Source: DASQPR01 sp963797605
GTDB lineage: Bacteria; Actinomycetota; Actinomycetes; Mycobacteriales; Micromonosporaceae
DNA: 64,000 nt
Reading direction: 5' to 3'
Assembly: GCA_963797605.1 (NCBI GenBank)
Contig: CAWCPX010000005.1
Span: forward strand, 992,001-1,056,000
The notes under the pieces are model-generated. The model was given only the letters and a program-made list of their open reading frames with translations, searched no databases and was not told the origin of the DNA. Below, one piece after another: positions 21,714 to 30,675 of this stretch. Numbering within the stretch: the stretch's first letter is position 1; every line of letters begins with the position of its first letter. A program made the translations under genes and the position numbers.

Positions 21714-22187
21714 TTATCGGGCCTCGACCGGTTGCCTCGGGTCGGCCCGGAAATTCTCCTCGTCGTAGAGGACCCAGGACTCGACGCTGATCTCGTAGAG
21801 GCGGTGATGCGTGTCCCCGGCCGCCAACCGGGCCGGATCGATCGCGTTGGCCGCCGTGGGCCACCGGCCGACATAGATCGCGATCTGCTCGTCAACACCC
21901 GTGGTGGGCAACTCGACGGCCGTGCCGGTGAAGGTCACGCCACGCACCGCCTGGCCGACTTCGCCGAGCGTGATCGCCAGCACGGCACCCGCCACCCGGG
22001 TGCGAGCGCGGATGTTGCCGCTGTGCGCGCGCGTCGGCCGCGAGATGAAGTAGAGCCGATCGGGCTCGAAGGTGCTCGCGAACCAGAGATTGTTCACGTA
22101 CGGCGAACCGTTTTCGTCGAGCGTGGCCAGCTGCATGGCCTTGCCGGTCCGGACGTATGTCGTAAGCAACTCGCGAAGGTCGGCCAC
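21714..22187 (-). CDS. Pyridoxamine 5'-phosphate oxidase-fold protein
   Basis: GTG 22187 is chosen for its AGGAG nine bases upstream; the product is 157 residues. The split-barrel flavin-binding fold is suggested by MQLATLDENGSPYVNNLWF, LYFISRPTRAHSGNIR and the C-terminal LYEISVESWVLYDEENF. These proteins bind FMN or F420 and include many oxidoreductases of unknown substrate. It stands alone, with a 249-bp gap to the YyaL-like gene downstream in which I see nothing else. Confidence 0.75.
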   Translation of the reverse strand: MADLRELLTTYVRTGKAMQLATLDENGSPYVNNLWFASTFEPDRLYFISRPTRAHSGNIRARTRVAGAVLAITLGEVGQAVRGVTFTGTAVELPTTGVDEQIAIYVGRWPTAANAIDPARLAAGDTHHRLYEISVESWVLYDEENFRADPRQPVEAR

Positions 22188-22261
22188 TGTGCACAACTCC
22201 TGAGCGGGGCCCTTAATGCTACCGATCCGTGGCGAATACGTACAGATCGATAGATGCCCGG

Positions 22262-24745
22262 CTACGCGGAAGCCTGCACCGGAAGCGGGAACGGCCGATG
22301 CGGAGTCGCACTGGCCACCAGTTCGCGCAGCATGGCCGTGGCAGCGCCGGAATCCATCGGCGGCACGAGATAGCGACCCTGCGCGAGTTCGCAGCCCAGC
22401 TCCATCAGGGCCAGCCGCTGCTCCGCCGTCTCCACGCCTTCGGCCACGACCCGAACACCAAGGCGACGACCCAGATCCACAGTGGTACGCACGATCGCGG
22501 CCGCTTCCAACGACTCCACCATCGCGCAGACGAAACTGGAGTCCACCTTGACCTCGTCGACCTGGACGCGCGTCAGGAACGTCAGGGACGAGTAGCCGGT
22601 GCCGAAGTCGTCGACCGCGAGCTGGACCCCGAGCGCGCGCAGCGCACCGAGCACCTCCGCGACCACCGGATGCCCGGTCGCGACGGCGCTCTCGGTGATC
22701 TCCAGTATCAGCATCGACGGTTTCACGTCGTACTGCCGCAGCAGCTCATCGATGTCGCGCGGCAGGCTCGGATCGGTCAGGCTGCGGGGCGACAGGTTGA
22801 CCGAGACCGGCAACGGCACCCCGGCCTCGGCCCAATCGGCTGCCAGCTCGAGCGCCCGGCTCAGAACGTACCGAGTGAAGGGGGCGACCAGGTCGCTGTC
22901 GTTGACGATGTCGAGGAAGTCCGCCGGCGCCAGGAGACCACGCCGGGGGTGCCGCCACCGGATCAGCGTCTCGACGCCGGTCGGCGCGCCCGTGTCGAGA
23001 TCGATCGCGGGCTGCACCGCGAGCACCAACTGATCGACATGCTCCATCGCCTCGCGCAGGTCGAGGACGACGGACAGGCGTTCCGGGTCGCCGACGACGT
23101 CGCTGGTGCCACCGACACCGAACACGGCGATCGGCCCGGCACTGTTCTTGGCCTGGTACATCGCGATGTCGGCACGGCGGATCAACTCGACGACATCGTG
23201 GTCGCCCACGGCCGAGATGGCGATGCCCACCGAGGCCTCGACAGCGAGTGCGAGGCCGGCGACCTCGGTCGGCATCGCCAACTCATCGGCGAGTTCCCGC
23301 GCTCGTGCCAGCGCGGCCGGCAGTGGCTCGTAGGGGTCGAGGTCGGTCACGAAGATCGCGAACTCGTCGCCGGTGAGCCGGGCCACCAGATCGCCCGGCA
23401 TGGCGAACGCCGCGAGCCGGGACGCGGTCACGCGCAGTAGGTCGTCGCCGGCCAGATGCCCGAGCGTGTCGTTGACCTCTTTGAAGCGGTTGATGCCGAG
23501 CACGAGCATGGCGACAGTGGCGTCGGGCGGAAGCACCCGCAGTGCCTCGGACCCGTCGCGAACGAGCGTGGAGCGGTTGGCGACGCCGGTCAGCAGGTCG
23601 TGATGAGAATCGTGGAAACTGCGGGCGGCCAGCGTACGGAGGGCCCGGTGCGCGGAGGCGTCGTGCAGCGCGGCCGCGATCGCCTCCCCGATGGCGGCCA
23701 GCACCATGTCGTCACGCGCCTCCAGGTTGGCTCCGGGCGGCATCCAGATCCGCACCTCGCCCACCCGGGCACCACCGATGGAGAGGATCCGGCTGGCACT
23801 CGGCGTGACGATGCGGTCGACGGGGTTGCCGACGACCTCGACGACGTCGAAACCGTCGCGAAACGGCGCACCCCGGTAACCGTGAGCCGGGGCGGCCAGC
23901 CGATCGACCCACACCTCCACCGACGTGGCGCCGAACACCTTCACGACGCCGCGGACGGCGGCGACGGCGACTCCGTGCTCGTCGAGTTGGTTGAGCGAAC
24001 GCGCGATGTCGGCGAAGTCGCGCCATGTACGCCGTTCGTCCGCGGCGCGGGACCGGTAAATGTACGTCTGATGGGTCAGCACGATCACCGGCGGCATCAC
24101 GATCAGCCACATCTGATGCGCGTGGAACAGCAGCACGAAGATCAGGCCGAGGCTTATGTTGCCGACGACCATCGGCAGCTTGCCCCTGGCCGTGCGGACC
24201 ACGGCACGACCGAATTCCGCCACCGTCTCTGCTTGGCGCAGATTGACCAGGGCGATGCTGACCAGGAAATACGCGGTGGCTCCGGCCAGCAGGGCGATCG
24301 CCGTACGCGGAACGACGCTGGTGACGCCGTCGGTCGCGAACGCGTGCGCCGTGATCGCGCCGGCGGTCGCGGCGAGCGTGAGGTTGGCCGCGTTGACGGC
24401 GATGCGCCACGCGAACGGGATGCCGCTGCGCAGCCTGAACAGGAATTGACCGAGAAGTGTCCCGGACCCGATGATCGCCGGAACCCAGCCTGCCGGCGCG
24501 AGGAACACGACGATGATCAGCGACGCCTCGCCCCAACCGAGGTAGATCGTGCGGTTGGCCTGACGGAACCGCAGCAGCGCGGTGGCTGACAACACCGAGA
24601 CGGCCTCGGCCAGCACGAGCGGTTCCCACCGCGGCGTGGTGGCGGTGGTCAGCGCGCCGACGACGGCGATCGTGACCGCGGCCACGCCGGCGATCGCGTT
24701 GACCCACGGCATCCGAGAGCGGTGGCTCGACCCGGTCGCAACCAT
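22262..24745 (-). CDS. Membrane-bound GGDEF-EAL cyclic-di-GMP protein
   Basis: Start ATG 24745 has AGAGGGGG ten bases upstream and gives ~827 residues. Seven or eight membrane helices (to ~residue 235) precede a GAF-like region, then a GGDEF domain (~380-540) whose active-site motif reads LTGDEF, and an EAL domain (~560-810) with ETLIRWRHP, SVNLSPRSL, LEITES, AVDDFGTGYSS, VKVDSSF and EGVET. All the usual metal and catalytic positions of the phosphodiesterase are present, while the cyclase motif has lost its first Gly. I infer net c-di-GMP degradation, perhaps gated by the GGDEF and sensory membrane parts. Confidence 0.88.
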   Translation of the reverse strand: MVATGSSHRSRMPWVNAIAGVAAVTIAVVGALTTATTPRWEPLVLAEAVSVLSATALLRFRQANRTIYLGWGEASLIIVVFLAPAGWVPAIIGSGTLLGQFLFRLRSGIPFAWRIAVNAANLTLAATAGAITAHAFATDGVTSVVPRTAIALLAGATAYFLVSIALVNLRQAETVAEFGRAVVRTARGKLPMVVGNISLGLIFVLLFHAHQMWLIVMPPVIVLTHQTYIYRSRAADERRTWRDFADIARSLNQLDEHGVAVAAVRGVVKVFGATSVEVWVDRLAAPAHGYRGAPFRDGFDVVEVVGNPVDRIVTPSASRILSIGGARVGEVRIWMPPGANLEARDDMVLAAIGEAIAAALHDASAHRALRTLAARSFHDSHHDLLTGVANRSTLVRDGSEALRVLPPDATVAMLVLGINRFKEVNDTLGHLAGDDLLRVTASRLAAFAMPGDLVARLTGDEFAIFVTDLDPYEPLPAALARARELADELAMPTEVAGLALAVEASVGIAISAVGDHDVVELIRRADIAMYQAKNSAGPIAVFGVGGTSDVVGDPERLSVVLDLREAMEHVDQLVLAVQPAIDLDTGAPTGVETLIRWRHPRRGLLAPADFLDIVNDSDLVAPFTRYVLSRALELAADWAEAGVPLPVSVNLSPRSLTDPSLPRDIDELLRQYDVKPSMLILEITESAVATGHPVVAEVLGALRALGVQLAVDDFGTGYSSLTFLTRVQVDEVKVDSSFVCAMVESLEAAAIVRTTVDLGRRLGVRVVAEGVETAEQRLALMELGCELAQGRYLVPPMDSGAATAMLRELVASATPHRPFPLPVQASA

Positions 24746-24881
24746 CGCGGCGAGGCCCCCTCTCGCGTCGACGCTCCATTGAGGCCGACAGGGCCCCCGA
24801 GCGGAAACGCTAGGGCACAACGACGCTGGGCGATACCCGGCAGTTGGTGGATGAAAGAAGTTTCGGACTATTTTGCGTGGA

Positions 24882-25157
24882 TCAGCCGGGCGTCACGGTC
24901 GCGTCATCGCTGGGCGTCGTGACGGCCTCGGCCGCCGGCGACTCGCTGTCGCCGGCACCTTCGACCTGGTCAGCGGCCTGAGCGGCGGCCCGTGGATCGG
25001 GGAAGCTCTCGGGCAGACGCTTCAGGTGCTTGTTCATGTTACGGATCAGCAACGCTGTGCCGACCGCGAGCAGCACGATGATGAGCAGACCGACCGGCCC
25101 GGCGACGCCGTCACCGAGATTGTCGCCGAACGAGTTGTCGGCCAGCACCGTGATCAT
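24882..25157 (-). CDS. Small single-helix membrane protein downstream of mca
   Basis: A 91-residue protein with an N-terminal hydrophobic helix at about residues 18-38 (GPVGLLIIVLLAVGTALLI), then a basic stretch and an acidic, Ala/Thr-rich tail. It follows mca by 61 bp on the same strand and a small membrane protein commonly occurs there in actinobacteria. No function is recognised. Confidence 0.65.
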   Translation of the reverse strand: MITVLADNSFGDNLGDGVAGPVGLLIIVLLAVGTALLIRNMNKHLKRLPESFPDPRAAAQAADQVEGAGDSESPAAEAVTTPSDDATVTPG

Positions 25158-25218
25158 GAAAACCTCCGCCGGGGGAACCTGCCGGTCACCCTACTCGCGC
25201 GACCTGGAACATCACGTC

Positions 25219-26103
25219 TCAGGCGGAGACCGACTCGCGGACGCCGGCGAACAGATCGTCTTCCTCGCCGATCTCGCCGACCAGCGACCGGACCAGTTCG
25301 TAGTCTTCCGTCGGCCAGACCTTGCGCTGGACATCGAGCGGGACCTTGAACCAGAAGCCCTCGGGGTCGACCTGCGTGGCGTGGGCGCGCAGGGCATCGT
25401 CGCGGACCTCGAAATAATCGCCGCACGGCACGCGCGTGGTGGTGCGCTCGGCTCGATCTTCGCGGTCTTCCCACTTCTCGAGCCATTCCGCGTAGGGCGA
25501 CTCCAGCCCTTCGGCAAGCATGCCCTCGTGCATGGCGGTGACGCGCGCCTTGTTGAAGCCCATGTTGTAGTAGAGCTTCAACGGCTGCCAGACGTCGCCC
25601 AGCTCCGGGTATTGATCGGGGTCACCGGCCGCGTCGAAGGCCGCGACCGAGATCTTGTGGGTCATGATGTGGTCGGGGTGCGGGTAACCGCCGTTTTCGT
25701 CATAGGTCGTCATCACGTGTGGACGGAACTCGCGAATCTGCGCGACCAGGGCACCGACCGCCTCGGACATGTCGGCCACGGCGAAGCAGCCCTCGGGCAG
25801 CGGCGGCAACGGGTCACCCTCGGGCAGGCCCGAGTCGACGAAGCCCAGCCAGCTCTGCCGCACGCCGAGGATCTCGCGAGCCTTGTCCATCTCGGCGCGC
25901 CGGATCTCGGAGATGTTGGCCCAGATCTCAGGGCGGTCGAGCGCCTTGTTGAGCACGCTGCCCCGCTCACCACCGGTGGACGTGACGACGAGGACATCAA
26001 CCCCCTCGGCGACATATTTCGCCATGGCGGCCGCGCCCTTGCTCGACTCATCGTCGGGGTGGGCGTGCACGGCCATCAGCCGAAGTGTTTCGCCAGCGAT
26101 CAC
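25219..26103 (-). CDS. mca: Mycothiol S-conjugate amidase
   Basis: GTG 26103 with GGAG six bases upstream gives a 294-residue LmbE-like zinc hydrolase. The zinc ligands are seen in AVHAHPDDESSKG and GYPHPDHIMTH; the segment STGGERGSVLN and the C-terminal PEGFWFKVPLDVQR favour Mca over MshB. Mca cleaves mycothiol S-conjugates to a mercapturic acid and GlcN-Ins, a detoxification step specific to actinobacteria. It is divergent from a DUF4307 gene, the conserved arrangement in mycobacteria and streptomycetes. Confidence 0.92.
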   Translation of the reverse strand: MIAGETLRLMAVHAHPDDESSKGAAAMAKYVAEGVDVLVVTSTGGERGSVLNKALDRPEIWANISEIRRAEMDKAREILGVRQSWLGFVDSGLPEGDPLPPLPEGCFAVADMSEAVGALVAQIREFRPHVMTTYDENGGYPHPDHIMTHKISVAAFDAAGDPDQYPELGDVWQPLKLYYNMGFNKARVTAMHEGMLAEGLESPYAEWLEKWEDREDRAERTTTRVPCGDYFEVRDDALRAHATQVDPEGFWFKVPLDVQRKVWPTEDYELVRSLVGEIGEEDDLFAGVRESVSA

Positions 26104-26223
26104 TGCAACTCCATCCTCAGGTGCCCATCTTTGACTCCGACGGCCCGGCCCAGAGGTCACGGGCCTACCATCGAGCTGCATTCTGACCCATCCGTACGAC
26201 ATCGACGCAGGGACCAGCCGACC

Positions 26224-26652
26224 GTGACGCAGACCTCAACTCCGTCTGAAACCCCGGACGCACCGCCGATGTTCCCACCCGGCCGCTACGGCCGTCGACG
26301 GGAACCGCGCAAGCGCAGTTGGGCCTTGCGTGTCGCGGCCGGAATCGGGGTGGTCCTGATGCTCGGCATCGCGTTCAAGCTGTACCAGCAATACGGGAAG
26401 GAAGATTTCTCGCCGACGGTGCTTCGTTACTCGAACGTCACCACGTCGTCGATTACGGTCACGTTCGACGTACAGAAGCAGGCCGGCGACAAGGCGACGT
26501 GCACGTTGCAGGCGTTCGCGTACACCGGGGAGCAACTCGGCGAGGCACAGGTGCCGGTGGCCGCCGGAACCGACGTCCGGGTGACGTACACGCTGCCGAC
26601 CACCGCGAAGGCGTACGTGGCCGAGATCCCGTCCTGCCAGCCGGCCGACTAG
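26224..26652 (+). CDS. DUF4307 membrane-anchored protein
   Basis: GTG 26224 gives a 142-residue protein: a Pro-rich start with PPGRYGRRREPRKR, one membrane helix at ~38-57, and an extracytoplasmic beta-rich domain (SPTVLRYSNVTTSSITVTFD, KATCTLQAFAYTGEQLG) typical of DUF4307. Function is unknown, but the gene is regularly divergent from mca, as here (120-bp gap with the shared promoters). A much longer open frame upstream in the same phase is only the antisense of mca. Confidence 0.85.
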   Translation: MTQTSTPSETPDAPPMFPPGRYGRRREPRKRSWALRVAAGIGVVLMLGIAFKLYQQYGKEDFSPTVLRYSNVTTSSITVTFDVQKQAGDKATCTLQAFAYTGEQLGEAQVPVAAGTDVRVTYTLPTTAKAYVAEIPSCQPAD

Positions 26653-26655
26653 CTA

Positions 26656-26682
26656 GGGCTTTTTTTCGACGCCCTGGTTCAT
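26656..26682 (+). terminator. Possible terminator hairpin after DUF4307 gene
   Basis: Just past the stop codon, AGGGC ... GCCCT arms flank a loop containing seven T residues, and a second small CCCTG/CAGGG stem follows. Probably a weak terminator before greA. Confidence 0.4.
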
Positions 26683-26762
26683 CACAGGGTCGCAGCCGTG
26701 ATGTCGCTCACTGGTACGTTTGATGTTCGCTATCGGAACGTCGAACACTCGGGAGATCAGCT

Positions 26763-27260
26763 GTGTCCACTAACCGCGACGCCCAGTCCGCCTGGCTCTC
26801 CCAGGATGCCTACGACCGTCTCGCGGCGGAGTTGGACCAGCTCATCACGGACCGGCCCATCATCGCCGCGGAGATCAACGCCCGGCGCGAAGAGGGTGAC
26901 CTGAAGGAGAACGGCGGCTACCACGCCGCCCGCGAGGAGCAGGGCAAGCAGGAAGCCCGCATCCGCTACCTGCAGGAGTTCTTGCGGACGGCCCAGGTCG
27001 GCGAGGCTCCCAAGGCCGACGCCGTCGCCGCCGGCACGGTTGTCACGATCTACTTCGACGACGACGCCAACGACACCGAGCGCTTCCTGCTCGGCTCCCG
27101 CGAGATCTCGGCGACGACCGACCTCACTGTCTACAGCCCCGAGTCCGCGGTCGGCAAGGCGATCATGGGCTCCCACCCCGGTGACACGGTCTCCTACACC
27201 GCGCCGAGCGGTGCCGAGATCAAGGTCACCGTGGTGAGCTTCGAGCCGTTCGGCGGCTGA
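26763..27260 (+). CDS. greA: Transcription elongation factor GreA
   Basis: A 165-residue protein from GTG 26763 (GGGAG upstream). The N-terminal coiled coil carries the acidic tip INARREEGDLKENGGYHAA near residues 40-60, and the C-terminal FKBP-like domain begins at ~85 and ends with AIMGSHPGDTVSYTAPSG. GreA enters the RNA-polymerase secondary channel and stimulates transcript cleavage in backtracked complexes. Its place next to DUF4307 and mca is conserved in actinobacteria. Confidence 0.95.
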   Translation: MSTNRDAQSAWLSQDAYDRLAAELDQLITDRPIIAAEINARREEGDLKENGGYHAAREEQGKQEARIRYLQEFLRTAQVGEAPKADAVAAGTVVTIYFDDDANDTERFLLGSREISATTDLTVYSPESAVGKAIMGSHPGDTVSYTAPSGAEIKVTVVSFEPFGG

Positions 27261-27293
27261 TCGGGGCGATCACGTCCTGATCGATCCCATTCG

Positions 27294-27915
27294 CTAATTG
27301 ATCAGCGTGCTGCGCATCGATCGGGACTGCTTGGCCAGCTCTTGATCGATGCGCAGCGCGTCCGATTCCGTCAACACGACCTTGGCCGACGTCTGCGGGC
27401 GTGACGCCATCATCTGCGCCCGCAGACCCGACGGCGGTTGCGTCCGGAACAACGACGCCTGCTCCCGCACGGACGGCGGATCGGCGAGCTTGTCGAGCTT
27501 GTCGAACCTCGGCCGCAACGCACCGGTCACGCACAACAGCACGCCGCCGAAGATGTAGCCGATGACGTTGTGCAGGTCGACCATGACCCAGACGGCGAAC
27601 GCTGCCATCGCGACGACCAGCGCCAGCAGCCCGATCGAGATCGTCGTCATCAGCCCTTTGATGCAGCTGTAACCGATGCGGTCGACCTGACGCCCGGAGA
27701 GCGCGGAGAAATCCTGGGAGGTCGTACGCCGTCCGGAACGTGGCACGGTCGACCCACCGCCAGCCGATTTCCGGGCGGCGTCGATCGGCGTCGAAGTCGT
27801 CGAGGTTCCACCCACAGTTCGCGCACCAGGGCACCGCACCCTTCTCGGTGACGAGCGCGAAACCGCAGGTCGGACAAGGTTCGCCGGCAGCCGGCAGGGG
27901 TGATTTCGTGGCCAC
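27294..27915 (-). CDS. Zinc-ribbon membrane protein resembling an M48 peptidase N-terminus (frameshifted)
   Basis: From GTG 27915 the product starts with a zinc ribbon (CPTCGFALVTEKGAVPWCAN then CGWN), reads to AYDLPG, then must change frame near 27720 to continue SALSGRQVDRIGYSCIKGL and two membrane helices (to about residue 120). After LRPRFDKLDKLADPPSVREQ, the sequence faintly recalls the stretch before the catalytic domain of zinc-ribbon M48 peptidases, but no HExxH follows and the gene ends at 27294. It may be a truncated relic, or a distinct ~205-residue protein. Convergent with greA. Confidence 0.5.
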
Positions 27916-27962
27916 GAGCGCACATTCTGCTGATCGCGACAAGTTTCGCAGCCCGCAAACGG

Positions 27963-29192
27963 TCAGTCTTGGCGGGCTCCGGCCGGAGTCACCGTGTAGC
28001 TCGCCGCCCGCAGGGCCGAAATGAGCTGATCCGAGTGCTCCGCGCCCCGGGTTTCCACCGACAGCACGACCTCCACCTCGCCCAGCCCGAGGCCAGGCCG
28101 GCGCCGCTGATGTTCGACGTCGACGACGTTCGCCCCGCATTCAGCGATCTGCGCGAGCATTTTCGCGAGTTGGCCGGGCCGATCCGGGCAGCGCACCGTC
28201 ACCTGTAGATAGCGGCCGGCCGCGGCGAGCCCGTGCTCGATCACCTTGACCAGCAGCAGCGGGTCGATGTTGCCGCCGGAGAGCACCGCGACGACGGGCG
28301 GTTCCGCGTGGACGACGCCCGCGAGCAGGGCCGCGACGCCGACGCCACCGGCCGGTTCGACGACCAGCTTGCATCGCTCCAGCAGCACCAGCAGCGCCCG
28401 GGAGATGTCCTCGTCCGTGACGGTCACGACCTCGTCGACGAGCGCTTGGACGTGCGCGAACGTGAGATCACCCGGGCGTCCGACCGCGATGCCGTCAGCC
28501 ACCGTCTGCACCCGATCGATGCGCACGGGCTGGCCGGCCGCGAGCGACAGTGGCATCGCCGCCGCACCCGCGGCCTGGACCCCGATGACGCGTACGTCCG
28601 GCCGCAACGCTTTCACCGCCACCGCGATCCCGGAAATGAGCCCGCCGCCGCCGATTCCCGCGATGATGGTCTTCACGTCCGGGCACTGTTCGAGGATTTC
28701 CAGACCGACCGTGCCCTGGCCGGCGATCACGTCCGGATGGTCGAACGGGTGGATGAAGACCGCGCCGGTCTTCTCCGCGAACTCGGCCGCCGCGATCAGC
28801 GACTCGTCGACCGTGGCCCCGACCAGCCGCACCTCAGCGCCGTAGCCACGGGTCGCCGCGACCTTCGGCAACGGTGCGCCGACGGGCATGAACACCGTCG
28901 CCGTCGTGTCGCAGAGTCCGGCCGCGACCGCGACTCCCTGGGCGTGGTTGCCGGCGCTCGCCGCGACGACGCCACGGCGGCGTTCCTCGGGCGTGAGCCG
29001 GGAGATGCGCACGAGCGCGCCCCGAACCTTGTACGCGCCGGCGCGCTGCAGATTCTCGCACTTGAGCCAGACCGGGCCGCCGACCTTGCCCATCAACGGC
29101 CGGCACGGCTCCATCGGGGTGCGCCGGATCACGTCGCCCAGCACCTCCCGGGCGGCCAGGACGTCGTCGAGCGTTACCAGATCCGTCTGCAC
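27963..29192 (-). CDS. ilvA: Threonine ammonia-lyase (threonine dehydratase)
   Basis: I choose GTG 29192 (VQTDLVTLDDVL) for a 409-residue product; longer readings add unconserved residues. PLP-enzyme motifs: the Schiff-base Lys in RAGAYKVRGALV, ASAGNHAQGVA, and the phosphate loop GIGGGGLISGIA. The C-terminal ~85 residues (LQVTVRCPDRPGQLAKML) form an ACT domain. It deaminates threonine to 2-oxobutanoate; a short regulatory part is typical of the catabolic/actinobacterial form. Upstream lies an amidase gene on the same strand after 35 bp. Confidence 0.9.
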   Translation of the reverse strand: MQTDLVTLDDVLAAREVLGDVIRRTPMEPCRPLMGKVGGPVWLKCENLQRAGAYKVRGALVRISRLTPEERRRGVVAASAGNHAQGVAVAAGLCDTTATVFMPVGAPLPKVAATRGYGAEVRLVGATVDESLIAAAEFAEKTGAVFIHPFDHPDVIAGQGTVGLEILEQCPDVKTIIAGIGGGGLISGIAVAVKALRPDVRVIGVQAAGAAAMPLSLAAGQPVRIDRVQTVADGIAVGRPGDLTFAHVQALVDEVVTVTDEDISRALLVLLERCKLVVEPAGGVGVAALLAGVVHAEPPVVAVLSGGNIDPLLLVKVIEHGLAAAGRYLQVTVRCPDRPGQLAKMLAQIAECGANVVDVEHQRRRPGLGLGEVEVVLSVETRGAEHSDQLISALRAASYTVTPAGARQD

Positions 29193-29227
29193 GTGGTCAT
29201 CGTCGCACGCAGCAGCGCATCGATTGA

Positions 29228-30628
29228 TCAGGCGGGCTGCGTACTCATCGGGTACGGCCAGCCGGGCGCGTGCCGCAGCCACGGTGACGCCTCTTCAAGC
29301 TGACCCGCGACGGCGAGGAGCGTGAGTTCGCTGCCGGGCAGGCCGACGAGTTGTACGCCGACCGGCAGCCCGTCGGGACGCACTCCCATCGGCACCACCA
29401 GCGCCGGGAAGCCGGCCACGTTCCACGGTGCGGCATAGGGCGCGAACCGCATCGCCGTGAGCATGTTCGACGACCAGGACTTCGACGCGTACCCGGCCGC
29501 GGCCGGCGGTGTCGTGGCGAGCGCCGGCGTCATCAGCACGTCGACGTCGTTGTCGGAGAACCACGCGACGCTGCGGTCGCGCCACTGGGTGCGGTGCTCC
29601 TCCTGCACGAACCCGTGCCGGATCGCCCACGCTCCGAGGGCCACATGCCGACGGGTGCTGCGGTGCAACGTGTGCCGATCGATGCCGGCGGCTTTCGCGT
29701 CGGCGGCGGCACCGGCGCACCAGGTGGCGACCGTACGCAGGCCGAGCAGGGTCGGATAGATCGGGCTGCGGTCAACCGCGTCGTGACCGGCGCCGATGAG
29801 CAGCTTCGTGGCCGATGCCAGGGCGGCTATCGATGCCGCGTCGGGCCGGATGCCTCGCAGCGGGCTTCGGGACGAGACGGCGACGCGAAGACGGCTCGGC
29901 TCGACCAGTTGCGGTGGCGCCCATCCGGCGAGCGCGGCCAGCCCGATCGTCGCGTCGGAGACGGTGGTCGCGAGGATGCCGTGCTCGGTCAGGCCGTACC
30001 AGTCGTTGGCGCCGAGGCTCGCCGGCACCACGCCGCGACCGGGTTTCACGCCGACGAGACCGCAGGCGGCGGCCGGAATGCGGACCGAGCCCAGGCCGTC
30101 GTTGCCGTGCGCGATCGGCACCAGGCCGGCCGCGACCGCCGCCCCGGCACCGCCCGAGGAACCGCCCGGGGTGCGGTCGGTGCGCCACGGATTGCGGGTG
30201 ACCGCGTCGTCATCGTCGGTGAAGGGCCACAGCGAGAGTTCCGGTGCCCGTGACGTCGCCACGACGATGGCCCCGGCGCCGCGGAGTCGACGTACCACCT
30301 CATGATCTGCTTCTGCGACTGTCGATCTGGCCGCCGCGGACCCGCGCCACGTCGGCAACCCGGCGATCGGCGTGTTTTCCTTCACCGCGATCGGCACGCC
30401 GGCGAGCGGCAGGTTGATCAGCTCTTCCTGCGCATCGACGGCGTCGGCTTCGGCGAGCGCCTGCCCCGCGCGCACGATCCGGAACGCGTTGAGCAGGTCG
30501 TCACGCGACCGGATGTGTTCCAGGTGCTCGGCCACGACCTCCGCGGCCGAGGCGTCGCCCCGGCGCACGGCACGCGCGATCTGTTTCGCCGTCGCACCGA
30601 CCCACATGCCGGCATGGTCGTCAGCCAC
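29228..30628 (-). CDS. Amidase signature family enzyme
   Basis: GTG 30628 (GGAGG eight bases upstream) gives 466 residues. Catalytic Lys in GVPIAVKEN, cis-Ser in TPGGSSGGAGAAVAAG and nucleophile Ser in DGLGSVRIPAA (usual GGSIR region) are all present, so the Ser-cisSer-Lys triad is complete. Substrate is unknown; family members hydrolyse amides or act in transamidation, but the lack of gatB/gatC neighbours argues against GatA. It may be cotranscribed with ilvA downstream. Confidence 0.88.
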   Translation of the reverse strand: MADDHAGMWVGATAKQIARAVRRGDASAAEVVAEHLEHIRSRDDLLNAFRIVRAGQALAEADAVDAQEELINLPLAGVPIAVKENTPIAGLPTWRGSAAARSTVAEADHEVVRRLRGAGAIVVATSRAPELSLWPFTDDDDAVTRNPWRTDRTPGGSSGGAGAAVAAGLVPIAHGNDGLGSVRIPAAACGLVGVKPGRGVVPASLGANDWYGLTEHGILATTVSDATIGLAALAGWAPPQLVEPSRLRVAVSSRSPLRGIRPDAASIAALASATKLLIGAGHDAVDRSPIYPTLLGLRTVATWCAGAAADAKAAGIDRHTLHRSTRRHVALGAWAIRHGFVQEEHRTQWRDRSVAWFSDNDVDVLMTPALATTPPAAAGYASKSWSSNMLTAMRFAPYAAPWNVAGFPALVVPMGVRPDGLPVGVQLVGLPGSELTLLAVAGQLEEASPWLRHAPGWPYPMSTQPA

Positions 30629-30675
30629 CGCAAACCTCCGCCCGGGGAGTCGGAAGAACCCGGCACCCACGCGCT

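Noticed and set aside
25030..26652. A 540-residue plus-strand frame ending in DUF4307
   Set aside because: The first ~400 residues are antisense to mca; the real gene starts at GTG 26224.
29351..30253. A 300-residue plus-strand frame opposite the amidase
   Set aside because: The amidase on the other strand has an intact catalytic triad; this frame has no family signature.
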